Below are positions 1-5,829 of a DNA stretch of 10,747 nucleotides, piece by piece. The position numbers and the translations under genes were made by a program. Each line of letters opens with the position of its first letter. The stretch's first letter is position 1. The notes under the pieces were generated by a model. That model was not told where the DNA came from, searched no databases, and saw only the letters and a program-made list of their open reading frames with translations. Origin of the DNA: Porphyromonadaceae bacterium UBA7087 (GTDB lineage Bacteria > Bacteroidota > Bacteroidia > Bacteroidales > Muribaculaceae); contig DKYZ01000075.1 in NCBI GenBank assembly GCA_002493515.1, positions 1 to 10,747 of the forward strand. Direction: 5' to 3'.

Positions 1-21
1 AAGAGTAGGTAATCGCCACCT
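1..21 (+). rRNA. rrf: 5S ribosomal RNA, 3' end only
   Basis: The window opens with AAGAGTAGGTAATCGCCACC, which resembles the 3' end of bacterial 5S rRNA (GAGAGTAGG followed by the strand that closes helix I, here GCCACC). A perfect intrinsic terminator begins a few bases later, as expected at the end of an rRNA operon. Only about 20 bases are present, so the call rests on this short motif plus the terminator. The exact 3' end (20-22) is uncertain. Confidence 0.7.
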
Positions 22-26
22 TCACG

Positions 27-54
27 AAGGCCAGCTCATTGAGCTGGCCTTTTT
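27..54 (+). terminator. Intrinsic terminator of the rRNA operon
   Basis: An 11-bp perfect stem (AAGGCCAGCTC at 27-37 with GAGCTGGCCTT at 41-51) with a three-base loop runs into a T tract (50-54). This is a textbook Rho-independent terminator directly after the 5S rRNA 3' end. Confidence 0.92.
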
Positions 55-128
55 GCGTTATATGCGGCCGCACGATCTGTTCGTTCCTGCATATCCTGCG
101 GGCATAGGGTGCGTTAGCCCGTTCTGTG

Positions 129-154
129 TGCGGGGCTCCAACCCCGCAATTTTT
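129..154 (+). terminator. Second hairpin terminator downstream of the rRNA operon
   Basis: A 7-bp perfect stem (TGCGGGG at 129-135, CCCCGCA at 142-148) with a six-base loop is followed by ATTTTT (149-154), with further T runs at 162-175. It may be a back-up terminator shielding the next promoter from rRNA transcription. The spacer before it also holds a 10-bp palindrome (TGCGGCCGCA, 63-72) and a weaker inverted repeat (CGGGC at 99-103, GCCCG at 117-121). I see no gene between 55 and 184. Confidence 0.65.
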
Positions 155-184
155 CGCAGCCTTTTTGTTTTTTTTCAGGTTTTT

Positions 185-216
185 CTTGGCCGATTTAGTC
201 TTATTTATTAACTTTG
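185..216 (+). promoter_or_regulatory. Bacteroidota-type promoter for the coiled-coil/zapA gene group
   Basis: A perfect -7 element TAACTTTG (consensus TAnnTTTG) lies at 209-216. A -33-like CTTG lies at 185-188, giving a 20-base spacer within the range known for the Bacteroides primary sigma factor. The predicted start of transcription near 222-224 would leave a very short leader before the ATG at 233. Confidence 0.7.
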
Positions 217-232
217 TGAAAAATTAGGGCCT

Positions 233-529
233 ATGGCGAATCCTTTGCTTTCCATTCTGAATGAATTGCACGGAAACATCTTTCGGCTTTCAGACCATGA
301 GTCGCAGCTCCATGAACGTATCCGGGAACTGGAAAAGACGAAATCGGATCTTGAAGCCGAACTCGAGGACGCCCGCAGCCAATTGGCGGCAGCGCTCTCC
401 GATGTCGAGTTCCTGAAGGTGTCTCACCGATTGGCGGATTCTCCCGACACCCTGGCCGACACAAGACGCCATATAGCCCGATTGATACGAAACCTCGACC
501 TCTGCATCAATATGCTGAAGGAGGGATGA
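233..529 (+). CDS. Small coiled-coil protein upstream of zapA (possible ZapB-like division accessory)
   Basis: This 98-residue protein has no signal peptide or membrane segment. Residues about 10-60 form heptad-like, Glu/Lys/Leu-rich helix, predicting a coiled coil. The C-terminal part (about residues 60-98) is distinctive: SHRLADSPDTLADTRRHIAR followed by a hydrophobic helix ending MLKEG. From memory this tail is conserved among Bacteroidales proteins encoded just before zapA. The ATG at 233 sits about 10 bases after the predicted transcription start, and the stop codon overlaps the next start (ATGA, 526-529), so the two proteins are probably translationally coupled. By size, coiled coil and position, a structural partner of ZapA analogous to ZapB is plausible. 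That is inference: I do not recognise a named family, and I do not claim homology to enterobacterial ZapB. Confidence 0.8.
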   Translation: MANPLLSILNELHGNIFRLSDHESQLHERIRELEKTKSDLEAELEDARSQLAAALSDVEFLKVSHRLADSPDTLADTRRHIARLIRNLDLCINMLKEG

Positions 530-822
530 TGATGAACAAAGGACAAGACAAGATTAATATAGAGATCAAGATAGTGGGCGAGCGGATTATGCTCTCCGTG
601 CCGTTCGACTCACAGGAAGACGTCAGGGACTCTGAGAAAGAGATTCAGGAACTGTATTCAATCTGGAGAGAGAGATTTCCCAGAAAATCCGACCATGAGT
701 TGCTTGCTATGATCGCTTATCAATATGCCTCTTATTACCGCGATCTGCTGAAAATCCACAAACAGGCTGTGGCTATGGCAGATGAATGCAATAGCGAGGC
801 CCGGCGCATGCTCAGCCTCTAA
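526..822 (+). CDS. zapA: Cell division protein ZapA family
   Basis: This 98-residue protein fits the small ZapA family, cytoplasmic proteins that bundle FtsZ filaments at the division ring. The N-terminal half (about residues 9-45) has the family pattern: a beta-strand start INIEIKIVGERIMLSVP, then a helix containing a DSEKEIQELY segment. Residues about 55-98 form one long helix beginning DHELLAMIAYQYASYYRDLL, which serves as the dimer/tetramer coiled coil in known ZapA structures. It overlaps the preceding gene by four bases. Three ATGs lie in tandem (526, 529, 532). A strong Shine-Dalgarno-like AAGGAGGG (518-525) is best spaced for 532, so the true start may be 532, shortening the protein by two residues. 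Family assignment is fairly sure; sequence identity to model ZapA proteins is low, as is usual. Confidence 0.8.
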   Translation: MMMNKGQDKINIEIKIVGERIMLSVPFDSQEDVRDSEKEIQELYSIWRERFPRKSDHELLAMIAYQYASYYRDLLKIHKQAVAMADECNSEARRMLSL

Positions 823-835
823 GGCCTTATCTGGG

Positions 836-928
836 GCGCTCCTTGATTATTTTACACTCATCCCGGCTTAGACACATATTTGACGCGAGTCAGACTTTTC
901 CCTCCGACCAGAGAGCTGGCCGGAGCGC
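836..928 (+). other. Candidate structured RNA element between zapA and rny
   Basis: Three nested inverted repeats fill the 134-base spacer. P1 is GCGCTCC (836-842) with GGAGCGC (922-928), 7 bp. P2 is CCGGCT (863-868) with AGCTGG (914-919), 6 bp with one wobble. P3 is TTTGAC (879-884) with GTCAGA (889-894), closed by a GCGA tetraloop of GNRA type. A competing hairpin, CCAG (908-911)/CTGG (916-919), overlaps P2. No Bacteroidota promoter or T-tract terminator is evident, so this is more likely part of a zapA-rny transcript, possibly the rny leader, than an independent small RNA. It is supported by base pairing only. Confidence 0.4.
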
Positions 929-956
929 GAGTTTTGATTACTAACTTTAAACAGAT

Positions 957-2498
957 ATGGACACAGCTATATGGATTATAATCGCCATCGCAGCCGGAGC
1001 CTTAGGTTTCTTCCTGGCTTCCACGATGGCCAGGAAGAACGCCAAGTCAAAGGCAAACACTATATTGGATGACGCCCGGCGTGAGGCCGACGTAATAAAG
1101 GAGAAGAAGATTCTCCAGGCAAAGGAGGAGGAGATGAAGATCCTTTCCGATGCCGAGCGCAACGCTTCGCAGAGACTGCAGAAGGTGCAGACTGCGGAGG
1201 CTCGTGCCAAGCAGCGCGACATGCAGCTCAACCAGCAGCAGGGTGAGCTTAACCGCAGAAAGAAAGAGCTTGACACCCTGAAGCTCAACCTTGACTCCCG
1301 CCAGCTCACATTGGATTCGAGAAGCGAGGAGCTTGAGGCCACGTGGCGCAAGGCGCAGGAGGAACTGGAGCATATATCGGGCCTCTCGGCCGAAGAGGCC
1401 AGGGAGAAGCTCGTGGAGTCGCTGAAAGACGAGGCGAAGACTGCTGCGGCCGGTTACATCAACGACATCATGGACGATGCCAAGCTGACGGCATCCAAGG
1501 AGGCAAAGCGCATAGTGATACAGTCGATTCAGCGCGTGGCCACAGAGACGGCCGTGGAAAACTCGGTTACGGTATTCCACATTGACAACGATGAGATCAA
1601 AGGTAGGATAATAGGGCGTGAGGGCCGCAATATACGTGCCCTTGAGGCAGCTACAGGAATCGAGATAATAGTTGACGACACTCCGGAGGCTATCGTGCTG
1701 TCCGGATTTGATCCCGTGCGGCGTGAGATAGCGCGTCTGGCGCTCCATCAGCTTGTGGTCGACGGACGTATCCATCCCGCGCGTATCGAGGAAGTCGTGG
1801 CGAAAGTGCGCCGACAGGTTGAGGAGGAAATCATCGAGACCGGCAAACGCACAGCAATCGACCTCGGTGTCCACGGCCTGCATCCTGAGCTCATACGAAT
1901 GGTAGGCAAGATGAAATACCGCAGCTCGTATGGCCAGAACCTCCTCCAACACTCGCGCGAGACAGCCAACCTGTGTGCCGTCATGGCTTCTGAGCTTGGC
2001 CTGAACCCGAAGAAGGCGCGTCGCGCCGGTCTGCTCCACGACATAGGCAAGGTGCCTGATGACGAGCCGGAGCTGCCGCACGCTATCCTGGGAATGAAGC
2101 TTGCCGAGAAATTCAAGGAGAAACCCGACATATGCAATGCCATCGGCGCACACCACGACGAAGTGGAGCAGACATCGCTGCTGGCCCCCATCGTGCAGGT
2201 ATGTGACGCCATCTCCGGTGCGCGTCCGGGCGCGAGAAGAGAGATTGTGGAGGCATATATCAAGCGTCTCAACGACCTTGAGCAGCTTGCCCTCTCTTAT
2301 CCCGGCGTTCTCAAGACCTATGCAATACAGGCGGGCAGGGAGCTGCGCGTGATAGTGGGTGCCGACAAGATCACCGATGAGGAGACAGAGAAACTGTCGT
2401 CGGAGATCGCAAAGAAGATTCAGGATGAGATGACATACCCGGGACAGGTGAAGATAACCGTTATCCGGGAGACACGTTCCGTGGCGTTTGCTAAATAA
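957..2498 (+). CDS. rny: Ribonuclease Y
   Basis: This 513-residue protein matches RNase Y in length and full domain order. RNase Y is a membrane-anchored endoribonuclease that starts mRNA decay. An N-terminal membrane helix (about residues 5-23, rich in Ile, Ala and Gly) anchors it to the inner membrane. A long charged coiled coil runs from about 25 to 200. The KH RNA-binding domain contains GRIIGREGRNIR (216-227), and the HD catalytic domain contains LLHDIGK (359-365), with H361 and D362 the metal-binding pair. A later HH pair in GAHHDE also fits the HD fold. All key motifs are intact. It starts at ATG 957, 134 bases after zapA, behind a structured spacer with no obvious promoter or Shine-Dalgarno. 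It is followed after 12 bases by a ricT-like gene, whose Bacillus homologue acts with RNase Y; this supports co-expression. Confidence 0.97.
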   Translation: MDTAIWIIIAIAAGALGFFLASTMARKNAKSKANTILDDARREADVIKEKKILQAKEEEMKILSDAERNASQRLQKVQTAEARAKQRDMQLNQQQGELNRRKKELDTLKLNLDSRQLTLDSRSEELEATWRKAQEELEHISGLSAEEAREKLVESLKDEAKTAAAGYINDIMDDAKLTASKEAKRIVIQSIQRVATETAVENSVTVFHIDNDEIKGRIIGREGRNIRALEAATGIEIIVDDTPEAIVLSGFDPVRREIARLALHQLVVDGRIHPARIEEVVAKVRRQVEEEIIETGKRTAIDLGVHGLHPELIRMVGKMKYRSSYGQNLLQHSRETANLCAVMASELGLNPKKARRAGLLHDIGKVPDDEPELPHAILGMKLAEKFKEKPDICNAIGAHHDEVEQTSLLAPIVQVCDAISGARPGARREIVEAYIKRLNDLEQLALSYPGVLKTYAIQAGRELRVIVGADKITDEETEKLSSEIAKKIQDEMTYPGQVKITVIRETRSVAFAK

Positions 2499-2510
2499 AG
2501 GAGGAGCGCC

Positions 2511-3806
2511 ATGTATGACTGCGACAAAGAATGTCGCCGGCGCGGCACCGCCGCGTGCGGCGAATGTCCCTGCAGCGAGCCCCGGGGCAACCGCCATTCG
2601 GTAAACTGGCTGAAGGATATCGACGACGGATGTCCGGAAGTGGTGGAGGTGCTTTTCAAAAACACCCGCAACGGATTCTACTCCAATCCCGACCATCTTC
2701 CGCTGAAGATAGGCGATATCGTGGCGGTGGAGGCCTCTCCAGGCCATGACATCGGCAAGGTGGTGATGACGGGTCCGCTCACTCAGATCAAGCTCCGCCG
2801 CATGCCCCCCAGGCGCGACGGCGAGATGAAGAAGGTGTTCCGTCTGGCGCGCACCAGCGACCTTGAGAAATTCGAGGAGGCGCGTGCGCGTGAGCACGAC
2901 ACCATGATACGCTCGCGAAAGATCGCCGAGGAGCTCGGCCTCGCCATGAAGATCGGCGACGTGGAATACCAGGGCGACGGCGGAAAGGCCATATTCTATT
3001 ATATAGCCGACGAGCGCGTCGATTTCCGGAAGCTGATACGTATTCTTGCCGACACTTTCAGGGTCAGGGTGGAGATGAAGCAGATAGGCGCGCGCCAGGA
3101 GGCGGGGCGTATCGGGGGCATCGGCCCCTGCGGCCGTCCGCTCTGCTGCGCCGTGTGGATGAATAAGTTTGTGTCGGTCGGCACCGGAGCCGCACGCATG
3201 CAGGATCTATCGATGAATCCCCAGAAGCTCGCCGGACAGTGTGCCAAGCTGAAATGCTGTCTAAATTTCGAGGTGGACTCCTATGCGGAATCGTCGAAAA
3301 AGCTCCCGCCGAAGGATGCCGTGCTTGAGACAAAGGATGCCTCGTATTATTATTTCAAGCCTGATATCCTTACAAGGACCGTGACATATTCCACCGACAA
3401 GAATGTACCCGCCAACCTGGTGACTATAGACGCACGCCGTGCTTTCGAGATAATCAGTCTCAACAAGCAGGGTATAAAGGTTGACTCCCTTGCCAAAGGC
3501 CAGGGAGAGGCGGTTCAGAAGGAATACGTAGACCTGGTAGGTCAGGACAGTCTCACGCGCTTTGACAAAAGCAAGAAGAAAAAGAAGAAACCGCAAGGCA
3601 ACGGCCAGCAAAAGGGAGGCAAGCCTCAGCCGCGCCAGGAGCGTCAGGAGGTAAAGCCATCCCAGGAGGGGAAAGCCCAGGAGGCGAAGGCTCAGAAACC
3701 CCAGAAAGCGCAACGCCCCAAAAACGGACGTCAGCCGGCTCCGAAAGGAAAGTCTCCCGAAGGCAGGGAGCGTTCCCAAAACTCTCCGGAAGGCAATGAG
3801 TCCTGA
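2511..3806 (+). CDS. ricT: RicT/YaaT-type PSP1-domain iron-sulfur protein, candidate RNase Y cofactor
   Basis: This 431-residue protein has a central PSP1 C-terminal-type domain (about residues 105-200, containing KIGDVEYQ and VDFRKLIRILADTFR) followed by two CX4CC motifs: C207-C212-C213 in GPCGRPLCC and C244-C249-C250 in GQCAKLKCC. The same two motifs occur in Bacillus subtilis RicT (YaaT), a subunit of the Fe-S Ric complex that directs RNase Y to certain transcripts. It is much longer than YaaT (about 275 residues). The N terminus adds five cysteines within 21 residues (C4, C8, C16, C19, C21). From about residue 353 the C terminus is a disordered tail of roughly 80 residues rich in Lys, Gln and Pro, including six consecutive lysines (355-360). 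A strong AAAGGAGG (2497-2504) precedes the ATG by six bases, and rny ends 12 bases upstream. The RNase Y role here is inferred from homology and adjacency; RicA and RicF homologues are not in the window. Confidence 0.9.
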   Translation: MYDCDKECRRRGTAACGECPCSEPRGNRHSVNWLKDIDDGCPEVVEVLFKNTRNGFYSNPDHLPLKIGDIVAVEASPGHDIGKVVMTGPLTQIKLRRMPPRRDGEMKKVFRLARTSDLEKFEEARAREHDTMIRSRKIAEELGLAMKIGDVEYQGDGGKAIFYYIADERVDFRKLIRILADTFRVRVEMKQIGARQEAGRIGGIGPCGRPLCCAVWMNKFVSVGTGAARMQDLSMNPQKLAGQCAKLKCCLNFEVDSYAESSKKLPPKDAVLETKDASYYYFKPDILTRTVTYSTDKNVPANLVTIDARRAFEIISLNKQGIKVDSLAKGQGEAVQKEYVDLVGQDSLTRFDKSKKKKKKPQGNGQQKGGKPQPRQERQEVKPSQEGKAQEAKAQKPQKAQRPKNGRQPAPKGKSPEGRERSQNSPEGNES

Positions 3807-4308
3807 CGCAAGACAGATTCTGGTGGCGCTGAGCCTGGTGATTTCACCTTTTCTGGCGGGTTGCGACAGACTTCCGTCGGGAGCCATAGGCTCGGAGATG
3901 GCCGTCGTGCCGTCGCGGGGATGGTATCCCGACGCTCCGGTTGAGTTTACGCCCGTCACCTACGACACGGTGAGTCCGCCGGCTCCCCCGTATGAGCTGG
4001 TGATTCATGTGAGATACCTCAGAAGCTGTCAGGAGCGTGAGCTGCGCCTCGCGGTGCAGGAGATGTCGCTTGCGGAAGGATACAGGCCTGCAGACACAAT
4101 CACTATCCCGCTTGCCGGAGCCGATGGAAAACCGGTAGGTCGCGGAGGCTACAATATTTTCGAGACATGCGACACTCTGAGGAGCGGTTTCACTCTCCCT
4201 GAGGGATACACGGTAACGCTTGCCCCGGTGTCTGCCGTGGCAGGGGTGATCTCAGTAGGCTACAGTCTTCTTGACAAGAACTCTGTCCCCACGCTTGTTG
4301 TTTATTAG
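3796..4308 (+). CDS. gldH: Gliding motility lipoprotein GldH family
   Basis: This 170-residue predicted lipoprotein has an N-terminal hydrophobic stretch (about residues 8-22) ending in a lipobox LAGC with lipidation cysteine C23. It should be exported and anchored in the envelope. The mature part shows GldH-like features: GWYPDAPVEF near residue 43, a beta-rich YELVIHVRYL strand, and a C-terminal AGVISVGYSL segment. GldH was found as a gliding motility lipoprotein in Flavobacterium, but homologues are widespread in non-gliding Bacteroidales, so motility is not implied. The ATG at 3796 lies inside the end of ricT (11-base overlap), indicating translational coupling. From memory, gldH beside a PSP1-domain gene is a recurrent order in Bacteroidota, which strengthens the assignment. 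Divergence in the middle of the protein leaves some doubt. Confidence 0.75.
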   Translation: MSPDARQILVALSLVISPFLAGCDRLPSGAIGSEMAVVPSRGWYPDAPVEFTPVTYDTVSPPAPPYELVIHVRYLRSCQERELRLAVQEMSLAEGYRPADTITIPLAGADGKPVGRGGYNIFETCDTLRSGFTLPEGYTVTLAPVSAVAGVISVGYSLLDKNSVPTLVVY

Positions 4309-4396
4309 TAGAATTTAAGACATTTACCACAAATCAGATGCTTTGGCGTTATAATAATATTCGTCAAGGGAAACACATTAATAATTAAGCGGAGTT

Positions 4397-5578
4397 ATGA
4401 AATTTATACCCGACGAGCTCAGGAGCGAGATCGAGACCAGAGTGGAGAAGGTGCGCGAGGAGATGCGTGGCGCCGGACTGGATGCGGTGTTGGTAGCGAT
4501 GCCGTCGAACGTCTATTACCTTACAGGCCGTGTATATCACGGATATGTATATGTGTCGCGGGAGGGCTCTCCCGTATGGCTTGTGATAAAGCCGTCGGTA
4601 TTCGACGCTGACGGTGATGTGCGTCTCATACGCAAACCGGAGCTGATTCCCGACGTGCTCGGGGAGCTGGGGCGTCCGTTGCCGGAGTCGATAGGTCTGG
4701 AATCCCAGGATATGGCGTATTCCGATGTTATGCGTCTTAAGAAGGTTTTCAGCGGTTGCCGGTTCGGGGATGCCTCGCAGGTGCTTCTCAGGGCCCGTAT
4801 GGTCAAGACGGCGTATGAGATAGATAAGATGCGCAGGGACGGGATGCACCAGGCGGCTGTCTACCGTCGTATCACGCATTGCTATCAGGAAGACATGACC
4901 GATGTTGAGTTCCAGATAGAGATTGAGCGTGTGCTTCGCCGCGAGGGATGCCTCGGATGTATCCGCACGCGAGGGGCCCGGATGGAGATCAACCTGGGTT
5001 CGGTGATATATGGTCCGAATGCCGACGTGCCGTCTCCTTATGACTTCACAATGGGGGGCGCGGGCACCGATCCCTCGCTGCCGGTGGGAGCCGACGGCTC
5101 GATAATGCGTCCTGGCCATACGGTGATGGTGGATATGAACGGCACATTCAACGGGTATCAGACCGATATGACGCGTGTGTGGCGCATCGGCGACATTCCC
5201 CACGACGCGCAGAGGGCGCACGACTGCTCTCGCCACATCCTGCGGGAGCTTGAGGCCATGGGGCGTCCCGGCGTTAAGGTATCGGCCCTATACGAGAAGG
5301 CGATGGAGATTGTAAGGGCCGAGGGTCTGGAGGAGAATTTCATGGGTCATCTATCAAGGGCCCCTTTCATCGGACATGGCGTCGGAATACAGCTCAATGA
5401 GCCTCCTGTGGTCAACTCGCGCTGCGCAGATGAGCTGAAGGCCGGGATGACAATCGCCCTGGAGCCTAAATTCGTGATTCCGGAGGTCGGGGCGGTAGGC
5501 GTGGAGAACACTTACGAGGTCACTCCCGAAGGACTGAGGACCCTCACTGAGTTCCCCGAGGAGATCGAGGAGCTTTGA
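4397..5578 (+). CDS. M24-family Xaa-Pro peptidase (aminopeptidase P / prolidase-like)
   Basis: This 393-residue cytoplasmic enzyme without a signal peptide would hydrolyse peptide bonds next to proline. The N-terminal creatinase-type domain (about residues 10-140) includes an AMPSNVYYLTG strand-turn typical of the family. The C-terminal pita-bread metallopeptidase domain carries all five expected metal ligands: D246 (in VDMNG), D257 (in TDMTR), H327 (in GHGVG), E356 (in ALEP) and E370 (in VENTY). Length is normal for bacterial M24B enzymes. The sequence does not separate aminopeptidase P from prolidase specificity. It follows gldH by 88 bases, and no convincing Bacteroidota promoter is seen there, so it may be read from upstream. 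A GGAG lies only two bases before the ATG, too close to act as a normal Shine-Dalgarno. A hairpin terminator at 5634-5665 probably ends the transcript. Confidence 0.93.
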   Translation: MKFIPDELRSEIETRVEKVREEMRGAGLDAVLVAMPSNVYYLTGRVYHGYVYVSREGSPVWLVIKPSVFDADGDVRLIRKPELIPDVLGELGRPLPESIGLESQDMAYSDVMRLKKVFSGCRFGDASQVLLRARMVKTAYEIDKMRRDGMHQAAVYRRITHCYQEDMTDVEFQIEIERVLRREGCLGCIRTRGARMEINLGSVIYGPNADVPSPYDFTMGGAGTDPSLPVGADGSIMRPGHTVMVDMNGTFNGYQTDMTRVWRIGDIPHDAQRAHDCSRHILRELEAMGRPGVKVSALYEKAMEIVRAEGLEENFMGHLSRAPFIGHGVGIQLNEPPVVNSRCADELKAGMTIALEPKFVIPEVGAVGVENTYEVTPEGLRTLTEFPEEIEEL

Positions 5579-5582
5579 AAAA

Positions 5583-5599
5583 AGCCCTGAAAGAGGGCT
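5583..5599. other. Short inverted repeat after the M24 peptidase gene
   Basis: AGCCCT (5583-5588) pairs with AGGGCT (5594-5599) around a five-base loop, immediately after the stop codon. The flanking run of A (5578-5583) puts the U tract on the minus-strand transcript. As an intrinsic terminator it would therefore work leftward, yet no minus-strand gene lies to its right nearby. On the plus strand it could protect the mRNA 3' end. Function is unknown. Confidence 0.35.
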
Positions 5600-5633
5600 G
5601 AAGATAAAAAAAGTGGAAATATGCCACTAATAG

Positions 5634-5665
5634 TATCGCGACATTTTGTCATGTCGCGATATTTT
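5634..5665 (+). terminator. Hairpin terminator interlocked with the rplM promoter
   Basis: A 10-bp perfect inverted repeat (TATCGCGACA 5634-5643, TGTCGCGATA 5652-5661) with an eight-base loop is followed by TTTT (5662-5665) and more AT-rich sequence. It fits a Rho-independent terminator for the upstream peptidase transcript. The loop contains the -33 TTTG of the next promoter and the right arm lies in the promoter spacer, so the same dyad could instead be an operator. Confidence 0.6.
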
Positions 5666-5675
5666 ATTAATTTTG
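5645..5675 (+). promoter_or_regulatory. Consensus Bacteroidota promoter for rplM-rpsI(-rpsB-tsf)
   Basis: TTTG (5645-5648), a 19-base spacer and TAATTTTG (5668-5675) match the Bacteroides -33/-7 consensus exactly. Transcription should start near 5681-5684, giving an untranslated leader of about 145 bases before the rplM start at 5827. A strong promoter is expected for ribosomal protein genes. Confidence 0.85.
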
Positions 5676-5712
5676 CACGCCGATTATATCCAACAACAAG
5701 CCACGAGCAGCA

Positions 5713-5829
5713 TTCCGGAGGTTATTGGCCTGATTTTCCGGAAGATGCCGCGAGCGGCGTCAATCCGGAGCGCGGACAGTCCGCGGTCTCCGAAAGAAAC
5801 AACAAATAAAAAACAACACTTCAAAAGTG
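5713..5829 (+). promoter_or_regulatory. Candidate rplM (uL13) mRNA leader with alternative stems
   Basis: Hairpin A pairs 5736-5742 with 5764-5770 and stacks on GATGCCG/CGGCGTC (5744-5750 with 5755-5761, loop CGAG): 14 bp around a small internal loop. Hairpin B pairs CGGAG-CGCGGA (5766-5776) with TCCGCG (5780-5785) and CTCCG (5788-5792). The two share 5766-5770, so they exclude each other. A further copy, TTCCGGA (5713-5719), can pair perfectly with TCCGGAA (5737-5743), giving a 1:2 plus 3:4 versus 2:3 layout. An A-rich single-stranded stretch follows, then a small hairpin holding the start codon. This suggests autoregulation by uL13 or another ligand; it is untested. Confidence 0.55.

Noticed and set aside
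942..949. TAACTTTA as a -7 element for rny
   Set aside because: It would start transcription at or inside the start codon and has no TTTG at the right distance.
823..956. 6S RNA (ssrS) next to zapA, as in enterobacteria
   Set aside because: The whole gap is only 134 bases, less than a usual 6S RNA of about 180 or more, and no promoter or terminator pair is visible; kept only as an unassigned structured element.
1047..2897. Long minus-strand open frame opposite rny and ricT
   Set aside because: It is a shadow of the GC-rich coding strand; the plus strand encodes intact, well-recognised proteins across the same bases.
3570..3790. Repetitive Lys/Gln/Pro coding stretch in ricT as a tandem DNA repeat
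   Set aside because: The amino-acid pattern is repetitive, but the DNA has no clear unit length; it is low-complexity coding sequence.
4341..4369. Possible promoter or hairpin before the M24 peptidase (TATAAT at 4350-4355; CTTTGGCG with CGTCAAGG)
   Set aside because: TATAAT is not the Bacteroidota -7 element, no -33 is correctly placed, and the stem relies on two wobbles with no T tract.
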